A stretch of DNA of 64,000 nt, from assembly GCF_021284765.1 (NCBI RefSeq), contig NZ_CP089924.1, forward strand, positions 1,692,001-1,756,000, written 5' to 3'. Positions 7,990-16,672 of the stretch are shown piece after piece; the stretch's first letter is position 1, and every line of letters starts with the position of its first letter. This stretch comes from Lysobacter sp. 5GHs7-4. Its GTDB lineage: Bacteria > Pseudomonadota > Gammaproteobacteria > Xanthomonadales > Xanthomonadaceae. A program made the translations under genes and the position numbers. Below the pieces are notes generated by a model. It made no database searches, was not told the DNA's origin, and saw only the letters and a program-made list of their open reading frames with translations.

Positions 7990-10635
7990 ATGTCGTTGTC
8001 CGATGCCGTATCCCGCTTTTCTCCGCCGCGTCCGCGTCCGCTGATCCTGGCCTTGGCGCTGGCCCTGGCCGCGCCGCTGGCGCAGGCCGACGAAACCGCC
8101 GCCGATGCCGGCGTCACCCTCGATGCGGTGCAGGTTACCGGCACCAATCTGCGCCGCAGCGACGAGGCCGGCGTCAATCCGGTGCTGGTGCTGGATCGCG
8201 CCACCATCGAACGCAGCGGCAAGGTCACGGTGTCCGACCTGCTGCGCAGCCTGACCGCCAACAGCGGCAACAGCTTCAACGAGCAGTACACCGGCAGCTT
8301 CGCCAACGGTTCGGCCGGCGTGTCGCTGCGCGGCCTGAGCCAGAAGAACACGCTGGTGCTGGTCAACGGCTACCGCGTGGCCGCCTACGGTTTCGCCCAA
8401 AACACCCAGGACAACTTCGTCGATCTCAATGCGCTGCCGCTGGGCGCGGTGGAGCGGATCGAGGTGCTCAAGGACGGCGCCTCGGCGCTGTACGGTTCCG
8501 ACGCGATCGCCGGTGTGGTCAACATCATCCTGCGCCGCAAGATCGAGGGCGTGGAGTTGGATGCGGCGTACGGCGCCGCCACCGAAGGCGGCATCGACCA
8601 GCGCAGCATCGGTGTGCGTGCGGGCCTGGGCGATCCGGACAAGGACGGCTACAGCCTGCGCTTCAGCCTGGACGTGCTGGACCGCGGCCGTCTCGATGCC
8701 GACGAGCGCGATCTGACGCGCGACGGCGACTACCGCGACCAGCCCGGCGGACGGCTGGCGGGCTGGTCGACCCAGGGCGGTGCGTATCTGAGCAATCCGC
8801 GCGCGCCGCAGCGTTTCGCCCATTGCCAGCCCGGCACGCAGGCGCGGCCCTACGCCGATTTCGGCAGCCCGCTGCCGGGCGAGGCCTGCGCGTTCAACAC
8901 CCAGCCCTATCGCACCCTGTTGCCGGACGTGGAGCGCTATCAGGCCTCGCTGGCCGGCGACTACTGGTTCAACGATTCGGTGCAGGGCTTCGCCGAACTG
9001 CTGTACAGCACCAGCCATAACGGCACCTATTTCGGCGCGCCGCTGTCGGTGGGCGCGGGCCTGCGCGCCTACGACCGCAACACCGGCCGCCTGGTCGATA
9101 TTCCGGTGGTGCTGCCGGTCGGGCATCCGAACAACCCGTTCGGGGTGCCGACGCCGTTCGAAACCACGTTCCTGGACCTGGGCGCGCGCTACAAGATCAA
9201 CAAGTCGCAGTTCCAGCGCACCCTGGTCGGACTGCGCGGACGCGGCGAGGTGTGGGATTGGGAACTGGCGGCCAACTACTCCGAGAGCCGGCAGCGCGAG
9301 TACGTGCGCAACTTCGTCGACCGTTATGCGTTCGAGCGCGTGCTCGCCGACGGCAGCTACGATTTCCTGAATCCGGCTAGCACGCCGCTGGCGCTGGAAT
9401 CGCTGCGCCTGTCCACGCGCCGCCCGGGTACCTATCGTCTGGCCACGGTCAACGCCAAGGTGTCCGGCTTCCCCTGGCAGTGGCGCGCGGGCGACGTCGG
9501 CGTCGCCGGCGGCGTCGAGTTCCGCGACGAGGCGCAGGACGCACGCACCAGCCCGCAGGTGCTGTCGGGCACCGAGCTGCGCCCGGCGATCAACCTGATC
9601 GACGGCCAGCGCCGCGTGTCGGCGGCGTTCGTCGAGTTCAGCCTCAAGCCGTTCGAGAACGTGGAGGTGCAGCTGGCCGGGCGCGGCGACCATTACAGCG
9701 ACTTCGGCAGCGCGTTCTCGCCCAAGCTGGGCGTGCGCTGGCAGCCCAGCGAGGACTGGCTGCTGCGGCTCAACGCCTCGCGTGGCTTCCGCGCGCCGTC
9801 GCTGCCGGAAATCGCGCAGAGCACCACGATCAGCTACGGCAGCGTGATCGACCCCTACGATCCGGTGCAGCCCGGCGGCTCGCGCGGCGTCACCATCCTG
9901 CGCGCCGGCAACCCGGACCTGGACGCCGAGCGTTCCAGCAACGTCAACCTGGGCGCGTTGTGGTCGCCCAGCGCCGACACCAGCCTGGGCGTGGACCTGT
10001 ACCGCATCCGCCAGCGCGACCTGATCGGTCCCGACAGCCTGCAGGCCATCGTGTCCAACCCGGCGGCGTATCCCGGCCGCGTGACGCGCGACGCGCAAGG
10101 GCGTCTGCAGCTGATCGAGAACCGCTACGCGAACCAGGGCACGCTGACGACCACCGGTTTCGACATCGAGGGGCGCCAGGTCTGGCATGCCGGCGACGTC
10201 GACTGGACCCTGGACGGCAGCTGGACGCGCCTGCTCAGCTACGAGCAGCCGCAGGTCGCCGGCGAGCGCGCGCTGGAAGGCGCGGGCGGCAATCGCTTCG
10301 GCGCGCTGCCGAAGTGGCGCGGCATCACCTCGCTGGGCGTCGGCCGCGGCGACTGGAACGCGCAACTGTCGTGGCGCTACATCGGCGGCTACGCCCAGCA
10401 GGTGGTCGATGCGCGCAGCAATCCCGGACTGCGCGGCAAGGTCGAGGACAGCCATACCTTCGACCTGTATCTGGCTTACCAAGGCGTGCGCGATAGCACC
10501 GTCTACCTGTCGGTGCAGAACCTCACTGACCGCGATCCGCCGTTCGATCCGGCCGGTGGCGCGCTGCCCTACGACATCACCCAATACGACGGACTGGGCC
10601 GGTTCGTGACGGTCGGCTTCAAGCACCGGTTCTGA
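7990..10635 (+). CDS. TonB-dependent outer-membrane receptor
   Basis: 881 residues. The signal peptide ends near LAAPLAQA. A short TonB-box-like stretch VTLDAVQVTGT precedes the plug domain (about residues 50-165: SVSLRGL-type and GAVERIEVLKDGASALYGSDAIAG motifs). The rest is the 22-strand barrel, including the NASRGFRAPSLPEI motif, and it ends in phenylalanine (GFKHRF), the usual outer-membrane assembly signal. It takes up an unknown ligand using TonB energy. The ATG at 7990 is preferred over 7966 because TGGAG lies about 8 bases upstream and the signal peptide follows. No transport partner is adjacent, so the substrate cannot be named. Confidence 0.94.
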   Translation: MSLSDAVSRFSPPRPRPLILALALALAAPLAQADETAADAGVTLDAVQVTGTNLRRSDEAGVNPVLVLDRATIERSGKVTVSDLLRSLTANSGNSFNEQYTGSFANGSAGVSLRGLSQKNTLVLVNGYRVAAYGFAQNTQDNFVDLNALPLGAVERIEVLKDGASALYGSDAIAGVVNIILRRKIEGVELDAAYGAATEGGIDQRSIGVRAGLGDPDKDGYSLRFSLDVLDRGRLDADERDLTRDGDYRDQPGGRLAGWSTQGGAYLSNPRAPQRFAHCQPGTQARPYADFGSPLPGEACAFNTQPYRTLLPDVERYQASLAGDYWFNDSVQGFAELLYSTSHNGTYFGAPLSVGAGLRAYDRNTGRLVDIPVVLPVGHPNNPFGVPTPFETTFLDLGARYKINKSQFQRTLVGLRGRGEVWDWELAANYSESRQREYVRNFVDRYAFERVLADGSYDFLNPASTPLALESLRLSTRRPGTYRLATVNAKVSGFPWQWRAGDVGVAGGVEFRDEAQDARTSPQVLSGTELRPAINLIDGQRRVSAAFVEFSLKPFENVEVQLAGRGDHYSDFGSAFSPKLGVRWQPSEDWLLRLNASRGFRAPSLPEIAQSTTISYGSVIDPYDPVQPGGSRGVTILRAGNPDLDAERSSNVNLGALWSPSADTSLGVDLYRIRQRDLIGPDSLQAIVSNPAAYPGRVTRDAQGRLQLIENRYANQGTLTTTGFDIEGRQVWHAGDVDWTLDGSWTRLLSYEQPQVAGERALEGAGGNRFGALPKWRGITSLGVGRGDWNAQLSWRYIGGYAQQVVDARSNPGLRGKVEDSHTFDLYLAYQGVRDSTVYLSVQNLTDRDPPFDPAGGALPYDITQYDGLGRFVTVGFKHRF

Positions 10636-10800
10636 GACCGGCATTGCGGAGCCGCGTCTCGGGCGCGGGGCCGCAGCGGTTGCGACCGCCTGACGAGCGG
10701 CTTGCGCCGCGCTGAACGCCCCTTGGCCACCCCGCTGGCGAACGCCGGCGGGGCGATGCCATAGTCGGCCCAGCCCACAGGGGGCGCGGGGAGCATCGCG

Positions 10801-11622
10801 ATGCGCAGCGTTTGGACCACGGCCGTCCTGGCCTTGAGCTTGGCGACCCTGGTCGCCTGCAGCAACAGCAAGCAGGCCGAGATGGCCTCCGCGGCGGCCC
10901 CGGCCGACAGCGCGTCCGCCGCGCCAGGCCGCGCCGGTGGCGCCGCCGAGAGCCTGGGCGTGAAACTGGCCTACGAACACGAAGTGGACCTCAAGGTCGA
11001 AGCGGCCGACATTCCCAAACGCCTGCGCGCCGCACAGGACGCCTGCAACGGCGGCAAGTTCGGTCCTTGCGCGGTGCTGGGCCTGCAGCAGCAGGGCGGC
11101 GACGTTCCCAGCGCCAGCCTGCAGGTGCGGGTGGTGCCCGCGGGCGTGGACCCGCTGATCGCGCTGGCCGGCAAGGGCGACGAGATCGCCAGTCGCAACA
11201 CGCACGCCGAGGACCTGGCGGTGGTGATGCGCGACAACACCCTGCTGCAGGACCGTCTGCGCAAGGAGCATGCGCGCCTGCTGGAATTCCAGGGCCGCAG
11301 CGATCTCAAGATCCAGGACATGATGGTCCTGTCCAATCAGATCGCGCAGATCGAGGCGCAGTTGCAGGGCGCGCAACAGGAAGGCGCGCAGCAACAGCGC
11401 CGGGTCGATACCCAATTGCTGACGCTGCGCTTCAACGCGCCGCAGTCGCAGGCCAACCGCAGCGAGATCGGTCAGGCGCTGGGCGATTTCGGCGCCATCG
11501 TGACCGGCGTGGTGGCTTGGATGATCCGCGCGTTCGCGGTGTTGCTGCCCTTGGGCGTGGTCGTGCTGGGCGTGGTGTGGCTGGTGCGCCTGCTGCGCCG
11601 GCGCGGGCGCAAGGCGGCCTGA
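10801..11622 (+). CDS. DUF4349 domain lipoprotein with C-terminal membrane anchor
   Basis: 273 residues. A lipobox LVAC occurs near residue 20, then a Ser/Ala-rich linker. The DUF4349 domain starts about residue 60; a coiled-coil segment at about 140-210 (RLRKEHARLLEFQ, QIAQIEAQLQGAQQEGAQQQ) is followed by one transmembrane helix (about 240-265) and an arginine-rich tail. This matches the DUF4349 family, whose role is unknown. Having both a lipid-anchor signal and a C-terminal helix suggests both ends are at the inner membrane. GGGGAG lies upstream of the ATG. The DUF2785 gene starts on the next base after the stop. Confidence 0.85.
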   Translation: MRSVWTTAVLALSLATLVACSNSKQAEMASAAAPADSASAAPGRAGGAAESLGVKLAYEHEVDLKVEAADIPKRLRAAQDACNGGKFGPCAVLGLQQQGGDVPSASLQVRVVPAGVDPLIALAGKGDEIASRNTHAEDLAVVMRDNTLLQDRLRKEHARLLEFQGRSDLKIQDMMVLSNQIAQIEAQLQGAQQEGAQQQRRVDTQLLTLRFNAPQSQANRSEIGQALGDFGAIVTGVVAWMIRAFAVLLPLGVVVLGVVWLVRLLRRRGRKAA

Positions 11623-12525
11623 GTGCGCGCCGCGGCGTGCGCGCTGTCGCTGTGGCTGCTGGCCGCTTCGGCGCAAGCCGTCGCGGCACCGGTCGCGGCT
11701 TGCCCGCCGGCGGGCTGGGACCGCGCCGCGCTGAACACGTTGAAGCGCGAACAGTTCGCTGTGTCGGATGCAGCGCGTCGCGACGCCCTGGTGCGTGCGT
11801 TGACGGCCTGTCTGTCCGATCCGGATCCCGCCCTGCGCGACGGCATCGCCTTCGAAGCGTTGTCGGCATGGATGCGCCAGGGCGCATTGCCGACGCCGAC
11901 CTTGCGCGCGTTGCGCGACGATCTGTATGCGAGCCTGGACGGTCCGGAGGGCGCGGGCTACGCGCATCCGTTCGCGGCGCTGGTGCTGGCCGAGGTCGCG
12001 CGCACCGACCGCATCGCGGCCTGGATGAGCGCGGACGAGCGCGCGGCGATGGTCGCGCGCGCGGTGCGCTACGAGACCTCGGTGCGCGACTACCGCGGCT
12101 ATGAGCCGGTCGGCGGCTGGCGCCACGGCGTCGCCCACGGCGCCGACTGGCTGATGCAGTTGAGCCTGAATCCGGCCGTGGACGATGCGCAACTGGCGGC
12201 GATCGCCGATGCGGTCGCGTCGCAGGCCGTGCCGGAGCGTGCGCATGCCTACACCTTCGGCGAGCCCGAGCGGCTGGCTGCGCCGGTGCTGTACGCGGCG
12301 CGGCGCGGCTTTCGCGATGAGGCGCAGTGGACGGCCTGGTTCGCGGCGCTGCCGTCGCGGCTGGGCGATGCCGCCCTGGCCTATCGCGACCCGGCCTGGC
12401 TGGCGCGCCGCCACGATCTGGTCGCGTTCCTGCATGCGGTCTACGTGGGAGCCGCGACTTCCGACGACGCGCGCGTGCGCACGCTGCTGCCGGGCGCGAC
12501 GGCGGCGTTGAAGGCCTTGCGTTAA
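11623..12525 (+). CDS. DUF2785 domain secreted protein
   Basis: 300 residues. The GTG start directly follows the TGA of the DUF4349 gene (TGAGTG), so translation is probably coupled. A signal peptide covers residues 1-22. The body is helical; RDYRGYEPVGGWRHGVAHGADWLMQLSLN-type sequence (about residues 150-180) is the signature of DUF2785, whose function is unknown. The ORF ends 43 bases from the convergent gene at 12569. There is no catalytic motif I recognise, so no activity is assigned. Confidence 0.83.
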   Translation: MRAAACALSLWLLAASAQAVAAPVAACPPAGWDRAALNTLKREQFAVSDAARRDALVRALTACLSDPDPALRDGIAFEALSAWMRQGALPTPTLRALRDDLYASLDGPEGAGYAHPFAALVLAEVARTDRIAAWMSADERAAMVARAVRYETSVRDYRGYEPVGGWRHGVAHGADWLMQLSLNPAVDDAQLAAIADAVASQAVPERAHAYTFGEPERLAAPVLYAARRGFRDEAQWTAWFAALPSRLGDAALAYRDPAWLARRHDLVAFLHAVYVGAATSDDARVRTLLPGATAALKALR

Positions 12526-12568
12526 CCGGTTCGCGGTGCCGGCGCGGCTCGCCAGCGTGCGCAGCGGC

Positions 12569-12865
12569 TCAGCGTTCTTCCTCGCTCTCGAACTCGACCA
12601 GCACGTCCAGGTCGAAGGCCAGTGCCTCGACCGCTTCGCGCACTTTCTCGGCGCTGGAACGGTTGGGCGCCTCGATCTCGATTTCGTGGGTGCCGGGGCC
12701 TTGGTCGTCGGGCAGGCCGGCCGAACTGGAATCGGAATCGTCCATGCGCGGCATCAGGTCGGCGACCTCCTCGACGTGCTCGATGCCGTCCAGGCTCACC
12801 AGAAGGTTGCCGATGGCGCGGGCATCGTCTTCGCTACCGGTCACGCGCAGTCGCAGCAGGGGCAT
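12569..12865 (-). CDS. Small acidic hypothetical protein
   Basis: 98 residues, strongly acidic, beginning MPLLRLRVTGSEDDARAIG and ending FESEEER. Two beta-alpha-like halves (LLRLRVTG...VSLDGIEHVEEVADL and HEIEIEAPNRSSAEKVREAVEAL) flank a Ser/Asp linker, which suggests a small ferredoxin-like fold; that is inference only. Codon use and the ATG with normal spacing look coding. It lies between two plus-strand genes and is divergent from speG (113-base gap). I do not recognise a named family. Confidence 0.7.
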   Translation of the reverse strand: MPLLRLRVTGSEDDARAIGNLLVSLDGIEHVEEVADLMPRMDDSDSSSAGLPDDQGPGTHEIEIEAPNRSSAEKVREAVEALAFDLDVLVEFESEEER

Positions 12866-12978
12866 GGGTCCAGTCCTATCGCAAGGGAGCAGGACGAGGC
12901 TAGGCGCGGCGGGGAAAAGGCGATGTGAGGATGCGTGCGCGTCATCCGCCGTTTATCCGGATGGAGTAGGGTGCGCGC

Positions 12979-13527
12979 ATGAACGCCAACGAATCCGCCG
13001 CCGCACCGGCCGTCACCCTGCGTCCGCTCGAACGCGGCGACCTGCATTTCGTCCATCAGCTCAACAACAACCGCAGCGTGATGGGCTACTGGTTCGAGGA
13101 GCCCTACGAGTCCTTCGTCGAGCTGGAAGAGCTGTTCCGCAAGCACATCCACGACCAGTCCGAGCGCCGCTTCATCGTCGAGGACGCGCACGGCGAACGC
13201 GTCGGCCTTGTCGAGCTGGTCGAGATCGACCACCTGCACCGGCGCGGCGAATTCCTGATCATGATCTCGCCCGAGCAGCAGCGGCGCGGCTACGCGCGCG
13301 TGGCCACCAAGCTGGCGATCAGCTACGCGTTCCGGGTGCTGAATCTGTACAAGCTCTATCTGCTGGTGGACGTAGACAACCTGCGCGCGATCGCGATCTA
13401 CGAGGGCGCGGGCTTCCAGCGCGAGGGCGTGCTGGTGGACGAGTTCTTCAGCGACGGCCGTTACCGCAGCGTGGTGCGGATGGCGCTGTTCCAGCACCAG
13501 GTCTTGAACCACCGCCGCGACGGCTGA
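12979..13527 (+). CDS. speG: Spermidine N1-acetyltransferase SpeG
   Basis: 182 residues. This GNAT enzyme acetylates spermidine and spermine with acetyl-CoA and so limits polyamine toxicity. [51 protein letters not shown] and [15 protein letters not shown] closely match enterobacterial SpeG as I remember it. The acetyl-CoA loop is QQRRGYAR. The length is normal for the family. It stands alone; the 3' end faces the convergent cyclophilin gene 22 bases away. Confidence 0.95.
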   Translation: MNANESAAAPAVTLRPLERGDLHFVHQLNNNRSVMGYWFEEPYESFVELEELFRKHIHDQSERRFIVEDAHGERVGLVELVEIDHLHRRGEFLIMISPEQQRRGYARVATKLAISYAFRVLNLYKLYLLVDVDNLRAIAIYEGAGFQREGVLVDEFFSDGRYRSVVRMALFQHQVLNHRRDG

Positions 13528-13549
13528 GCGTCGCGGCGGCGCTGGTCGC

Positions 13550-14548
13550 TTACTTGCCCTTGCCTTTGCCCTTGGTCGGCTTGGCCGGCGGCGCCGCCTC
13601 GGCGACTTCGCGCGTGGGCAGCGGCACGTTGCACAGATCGATGTGGCCGGCCGGCTGCTTGTACCACTCGTCGCGGCGGTTGCGGCGCGACTCGACGATC
13701 TCGTCGAAGGCGGCGCTGTCGGTGCGCAGCACTTCGATCGCGACGCGGTCCTTCTTGGCCACGTCGGCGGCCAGGCGGATCGACGAGATCGGCACGCGCT
13801 GGGCCGGATTCTCGTAGAAGCCCAGCGCCCCGGTGCCGCGCGGCAGCACCGACAGCAGTTCCATGCCCTGGACCACGCGGCCGACCACGGTGATGTTGCG
13901 GTCGAGCTGACGCGGCGACTGGCCGATCACCACATACAGTTCGGTGCCGTTGCTGGAATCGGCGGCGACGTCGCGGCCGGCGCCGACCATGCCGTAGCAG
14001 TGCGCGAGCCAGGCCGACTTGGCCGAGGGATCGCGCGCGGCCGGAAAGCCGTCGGCGAAACCGACCTGCGGCGCCCAGCCATCCGGATCGGGCAGGACGT
14101 GGAAGGGCAGCTTGTCGCTGCTGCGCGCGAACTCGGCCGGCAGCTTGGCCTTGGTGCCCTTGCCCAGCGGCTTGCGGCTCTTGTCGTCCTCGGCCGCGTC
14201 GCCCCACTGCACGACGAAGTTGTCCTGCGAGCGGTTGATGCTCAGGCCGTTCCAGTAGCCGTTGCGCGCCAGCGCGCGGATGTTGGCGACGTGGGCGGGC
14301 GCGAAGTCCGGCGCCAGTTCGATCACCACGCGGCCGCGCGGCAGCGTCAGGTACAAGGTGTCGCGCGGATCCAGTGCGCGCCAATCGCCAGGCTTGGTGG
14401 CGTCGATGATTTCCTGCATCGAGCGCGGCTTGGCCGCATCGGCGGCCGCGGCGGCCAACGGCAGCGACAGGGCGGCGGCGAGCAGCCAGGGCGACAGCCA
14501 GGTCGCGGTCTTGGACGGGAGCGGCTTGGGCAACGGCTTGGAACGCAT
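13550..14548 (-). CDS. Periplasmic cyclophilin-type peptidyl-prolyl isomerase
   Basis: 332 residues. A long n-region precedes a hydrophobic signal peptide ([20 protein letters not shown]). The cyclophilin domain spans about residues 60-270: [36 protein letters not shown] opens it, and [23 protein letters not shown] closes the core. It carries insertions relative to small bacterial cyclophilins and a lysine-rich tail (PTKGKGKGK). It probably catalyses prolyl isomerisation during periplasmic folding. GGGGAGA lies upstream of the ATG. Confidence 0.92.
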   Translation of the reverse strand: MRSKPLPKPLPSKTATWLSPWLLAAALSLPLAAAAADAAKPRSMQEIIDATKPGDWRALDPRDTLYLTLPRGRVVIELAPDFAPAHVANIRALARNGYWNGLSINRSQDNFVVQWGDAAEDDKSRKPLGKGTKAKLPAEFARSSDKLPFHVLPDPDGWAPQVGFADGFPAARDPSAKSAWLAHCYGMVGAGRDVAADSSNGTELYVVIGQSPRQLDRNITVVGRVVQGMELLSVLPRGTGALGFYENPAQRVPISSIRLAADVAKKDRVAIEVLRTDSAAFDEIVESRRNRRDEWYKQPAGHIDLCNVPLPTREVAEAAPPAKPTKGKGKGK

Positions 14549-14943
14549 CGTGGAATCTCCCCTTCAGGTCGGGGGAGTGTAGTCGTCGCGCAGGAACTGG
14601 GTGAACACGCGGCGCCACCGAAACCGGTGCTCGATCACGAAGCGGGCGCGGTCCGCGTCGCGCGGCTCGATGATGCGTCGCCGTATGCGTCGTTCCGTCC
14701 TGAAGCCGGCCGCGTCCGGATTCGTGCGCGCGGGTCGCCCCGCGGTGTCGGCGCGGCGGTCGCGCCCGAGGCCCGGGCTGGGCATGCCGGCGGCGCCCTG
14801 ACCCGCGCTCCGCCCCGGCATCGGGCTGGCCTACGACGCAGACCGCCACGGCGAGGCTGGCTAAGGAGGCCTAATTACTAATGGCATGCGCGGTATACCG
14901 AACTTAGTACTACTGTGGACACCAAGCTAGCAGGACCGGGGCC
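14549..14943. other. Gap between cyclophilin and padR
   Basis: The left two thirds holds only an arginine-rich minus-strand frame (14564-14821, 85 codons) ending [20 protein letters not shown]. It stops 15 bases before the cyclophilin start and could be a gene relic, but I cannot identify it. The right third is AT-richer and holds the symmetric sites listed at 14876. Confidence 0.45.
14876..14911. promoter_or_regulatory. Candidate PadR operator/promoter
   Basis: TACTAA (14876-14881) and TTAGTA (14904-14909) form an inverted repeat with a 22-base spacer. Inside lies the perfect 10-base palindrome CGGTATACCG (14891-14900), plus GCATGC and an overlapping AGTACT. The site sits 33-68 bases before the padR start in an unusually AT-rich patch. 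PadR regulators commonly bind such dyads and repress their own operon; binding here is inferred. Confidence 0.5.
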
Positions 14944-15309
14944 ATGACCGACCTAGAACTCCACCTCCGCAAGTTCCAGAAAGAGCTCAGCGCCGGCACC
15001 GTGTCGCTGGCATTGCTGGCCGTGCTCGGCGCCGCGCAGGAGCCGATGTACGGGTATCAGATCGCCAAGCGCCTGGAGCGCGAGGGCGAGGGCGTGCTCA
15101 GCGGCAAGCAGAGCGCGCTGTACCCGGTGCTGCGCAACCTGGGCGCCGCGGGCCTGCTCGACAGCCACGTCGAGCCCTCGGTGTCGGGCCCGCCGCGCCG
15201 CTACTACCGCATCACCGACGCCGGTCGCGAGGTCCTGATCGAATGGACCGCGGCCTGGCGCGCCACCCGAGATTCCGTCGATTCCGTCCTTGAAGGACCG
15301 TCCGCATGA
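14944..15309 (+). CDS. PadR-family transcriptional regulator
   Basis: 121 residues. After a helical N-terminus, the winged helix of PadR covers about residues 20-105: VSLALLAVLGAAQEPMYGYQIAKRLE, then GKQSALYPVLRNLGAAGLLDS and a wing with SGPPRRYYRITDAGREVL. Short PadR proteins of this type are usually autorepressors of a two-gene operon with a membrane partner. Here the stop overlaps the start of the HAAS/sensor protein by ATGA, which is exactly that arrangement. The likely operator is at 14876-14911. The inducing signal is unknown. Confidence 0.92.
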   Translation: MTDLELHLRKFQKELSAGTVSLALLAVLGAAQEPMYGYQIAKRLEREGEGVLSGKQSALYPVLRNLGAAGLLDSHVEPSVSGPPRRYYRITDAGREVLIEWTAAWRATRDSVDSVLEGPSA

Positions 15310-16223
15310 ACGCCAGCAACGCCACGCTTCCGACTTCGATCCCCGACTACCTGGAGCGCCTGCGCGCGGCGCTGACCGGGGCCGATCCCGCGCTGGTCCA
15401 GGACGCGCTCTACGACGCCGAGGAGTACCTGCGCTCGGAGATGGCCGAGAACCCCGGCAAGAGCGAGGCCGAGGTGATCGCCTCGGTCGCCGGCAGCTAC
15501 GGCGCGCCGGACGAGGTCGCCGATATCTACCGCGACACCGAAGTCACGGTGCAGACCGCCTTGCGCACGCCGCGTCCGAAGCCGCGCAAGTCGACCCTGG
15601 GCCAGTTCTTCGGCGTGATCGCCGAGCCGCGCACCTACGCGGCGCTGTTCTACATGCTGCTGTCGCTGGCCACCGGCATCTTTTACTTCACCTGGGTGGT
15701 CACCGGCGCTTCGCTGTCGGCCGGTCTGGCGGTGCTGATCATCGGCATCCCGTTCGTGATCCTGTTCCTGGGTTCGGTGCGGGTGCTGTCGCTGGTGGAG
15801 GGCCGCCTGGTCGAGGTGATGCTGGGCGAGCGCATGCCGCGCCGGCCCTTGTACAGCGGGCGCGGCAAGCCCTTGCTGGACCGCATCAAGGACATGTTCG
15901 TCGACCCGCGCACCTGGGGCACGTTGCTGTACATGGTGTTGATGATGCCGCTGGGCATCCTTTACTTCACTGTCGCGGTGACCGGCCTGAGCCTGTCGCT
16001 GTCGCTGATCATGGCGCCGATCGCGCTGGCGCTCGGTCACATGGGTGCCGGCTTCTGGATCAACGACGCCAACATCATGGCGTCGGCGCCGTGGACCTGG
16101 CCGCTGTCGATCGCCCTGGGCATCGTGCTGCTGTTCGTGACCCTGCACATCGCGCGCGGCGTCGGCATCTTCCACGGCGCGCTGGCCAAGCATCTGCTGG
16201 TGAAGTCGTCGCAGTACAACTGA
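15306..16223 (+). CDS. HAAS-domain membrane protein with two sensor repeats
   Basis: 305 residues. Residues about 10-75 form a helical HAAS/DUF1700-like domain (IPDYLERLRAALTGADPALVQDALYDAEEYLR; GSYGAPDEVADIYR), typical of PadR partners. The rest is an internal duplication: EPRTYAALFYMLLSLATGIFYFTW and DPRTWGTLLYMVLMMPLGILYFTV start two similar membrane units, each with paired helices, like the putative sensor domain seen in some actinobacterial kinases. No kinase or other output domain follows. It probably senses membrane state and controls PadR activity, which is inference from context. A terminator follows at 16245. Confidence 0.85.
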   Translation: MNASNATLPTSIPDYLERLRAALTGADPALVQDALYDAEEYLRSEMAENPGKSEAEVIASVAGSYGAPDEVADIYRDTEVTVQTALRTPRPKPRKSTLGQFFGVIAEPRTYAALFYMLLSLATGIFYFTWVVTGASLSAGLAVLIIGIPFVILFLGSVRVLSLVEGRLVEVMLGERMPRRPLYSGRGKPLLDRIKDMFVDPRTWGTLLYMVLMMPLGILYFTVAVTGLSLSLSLIMAPIALALGHMGAGFWINDANIMASAPWTWPLSIALGIVLLFVTLHIARGVGIFHGALAKHLLVKSSQYN

Positions 16224-16244
16224 GCGGGCGGTGGTCGACATGCG

Positions 16245-16282
16245 AAGGCCCGGCGGAGCGATCCGTCGGGCCTTTCGTTTTT
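16245..16282 (+). terminator. Rho-independent terminator after the padR operon
   Basis: AAGGCCCG and CGGGCCTT form a perfect 8-bp stem around a 14-base loop, followed by TTCGTTTTT. It lies 22 bases after the HAAS gene stop. Confidence 0.8.
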
Positions 16283-16291
16283 GGGCAAGAA

Positions 16292-16389
16292 GCAAATCTT
16301 CCTTATTCCCCTCAACAAAGGTGGAGACTGCAATGCAGGCTTAGCTTTTGACTCCCTCCTTTTTTAAAGGAAGGTTGGGGAGGATTTGC
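16292..16389. repeat. Inverted-pair repeat, GCAAAT ... ATTTGC family
   Basis: GCAAATCTTCC... (from 16292) and its partial reverse complement ending ...GGAGGATTTGC (to 16389) face each other across about 30 bases. The arms resemble the CCCCCTTTG / GGGGGATTTGC elements at 31978 and 35567 but are more diverged. The right arm is also the left end of the structured repeat at 16352. Confidence 0.65.
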
Positions 16390-16611
16390 TTTTGCTGTTG
16401 CTCTGCTGCTTCTGACCGAAGGTCAAAGGCTTCCGCCTGCTGCGCATGCGGGTCACTTTCTCTTGCTAGCCCAAGAGAAAGTAACCAAAGAGAAGGGCTT
16501 GAGCCCAGAGCTCCCGTGTGGCTTCGGTTCTGGCGCGGGGATTTTTCGATAAGACATCCCTGTCTTATCGAAAAACGGCGCGCGTCCTGCGCGCCGCCCT
16601 CCGGGTCTACG
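16352..16611. repeat. Structured dispersed repeat, copy A
   Basis: About 256 bases that recur without gaps 2946 bases downstream (19298) with about 17 differences counted by eye. Four perfect hairpins are visible: TGACC-GAA-GGTCA (16413-16425); an 11-bp stem ACTTTCTCTTG / CAAGAGAAAGT (16455-16482); a 15-bp stem TTTTTCGATAAGACA closing on TCCC (16542-16575); and CGGCGCGC / GCGCGCCG (16576-16596). It has no plausible protein. It fills the gap between two convergent genes. Function is unknown. Confidence 0.9.
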
Positions 16612-16672
16612 TTTGTCTGTGTGAGTGCAGGGCTTTTGGACTTCAATGCCGCAGCAAAGGCAAAGGCAACCG

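Noticed and set aside
7804..12435. 1543-codon open frame on the minus strand
   Set aside because: It lies opposite the TonB receptor, DUF4349 and DUF2785 genes and has the arginine/glutamine-rich make-up of an antisense shadow in GC-rich DNA.
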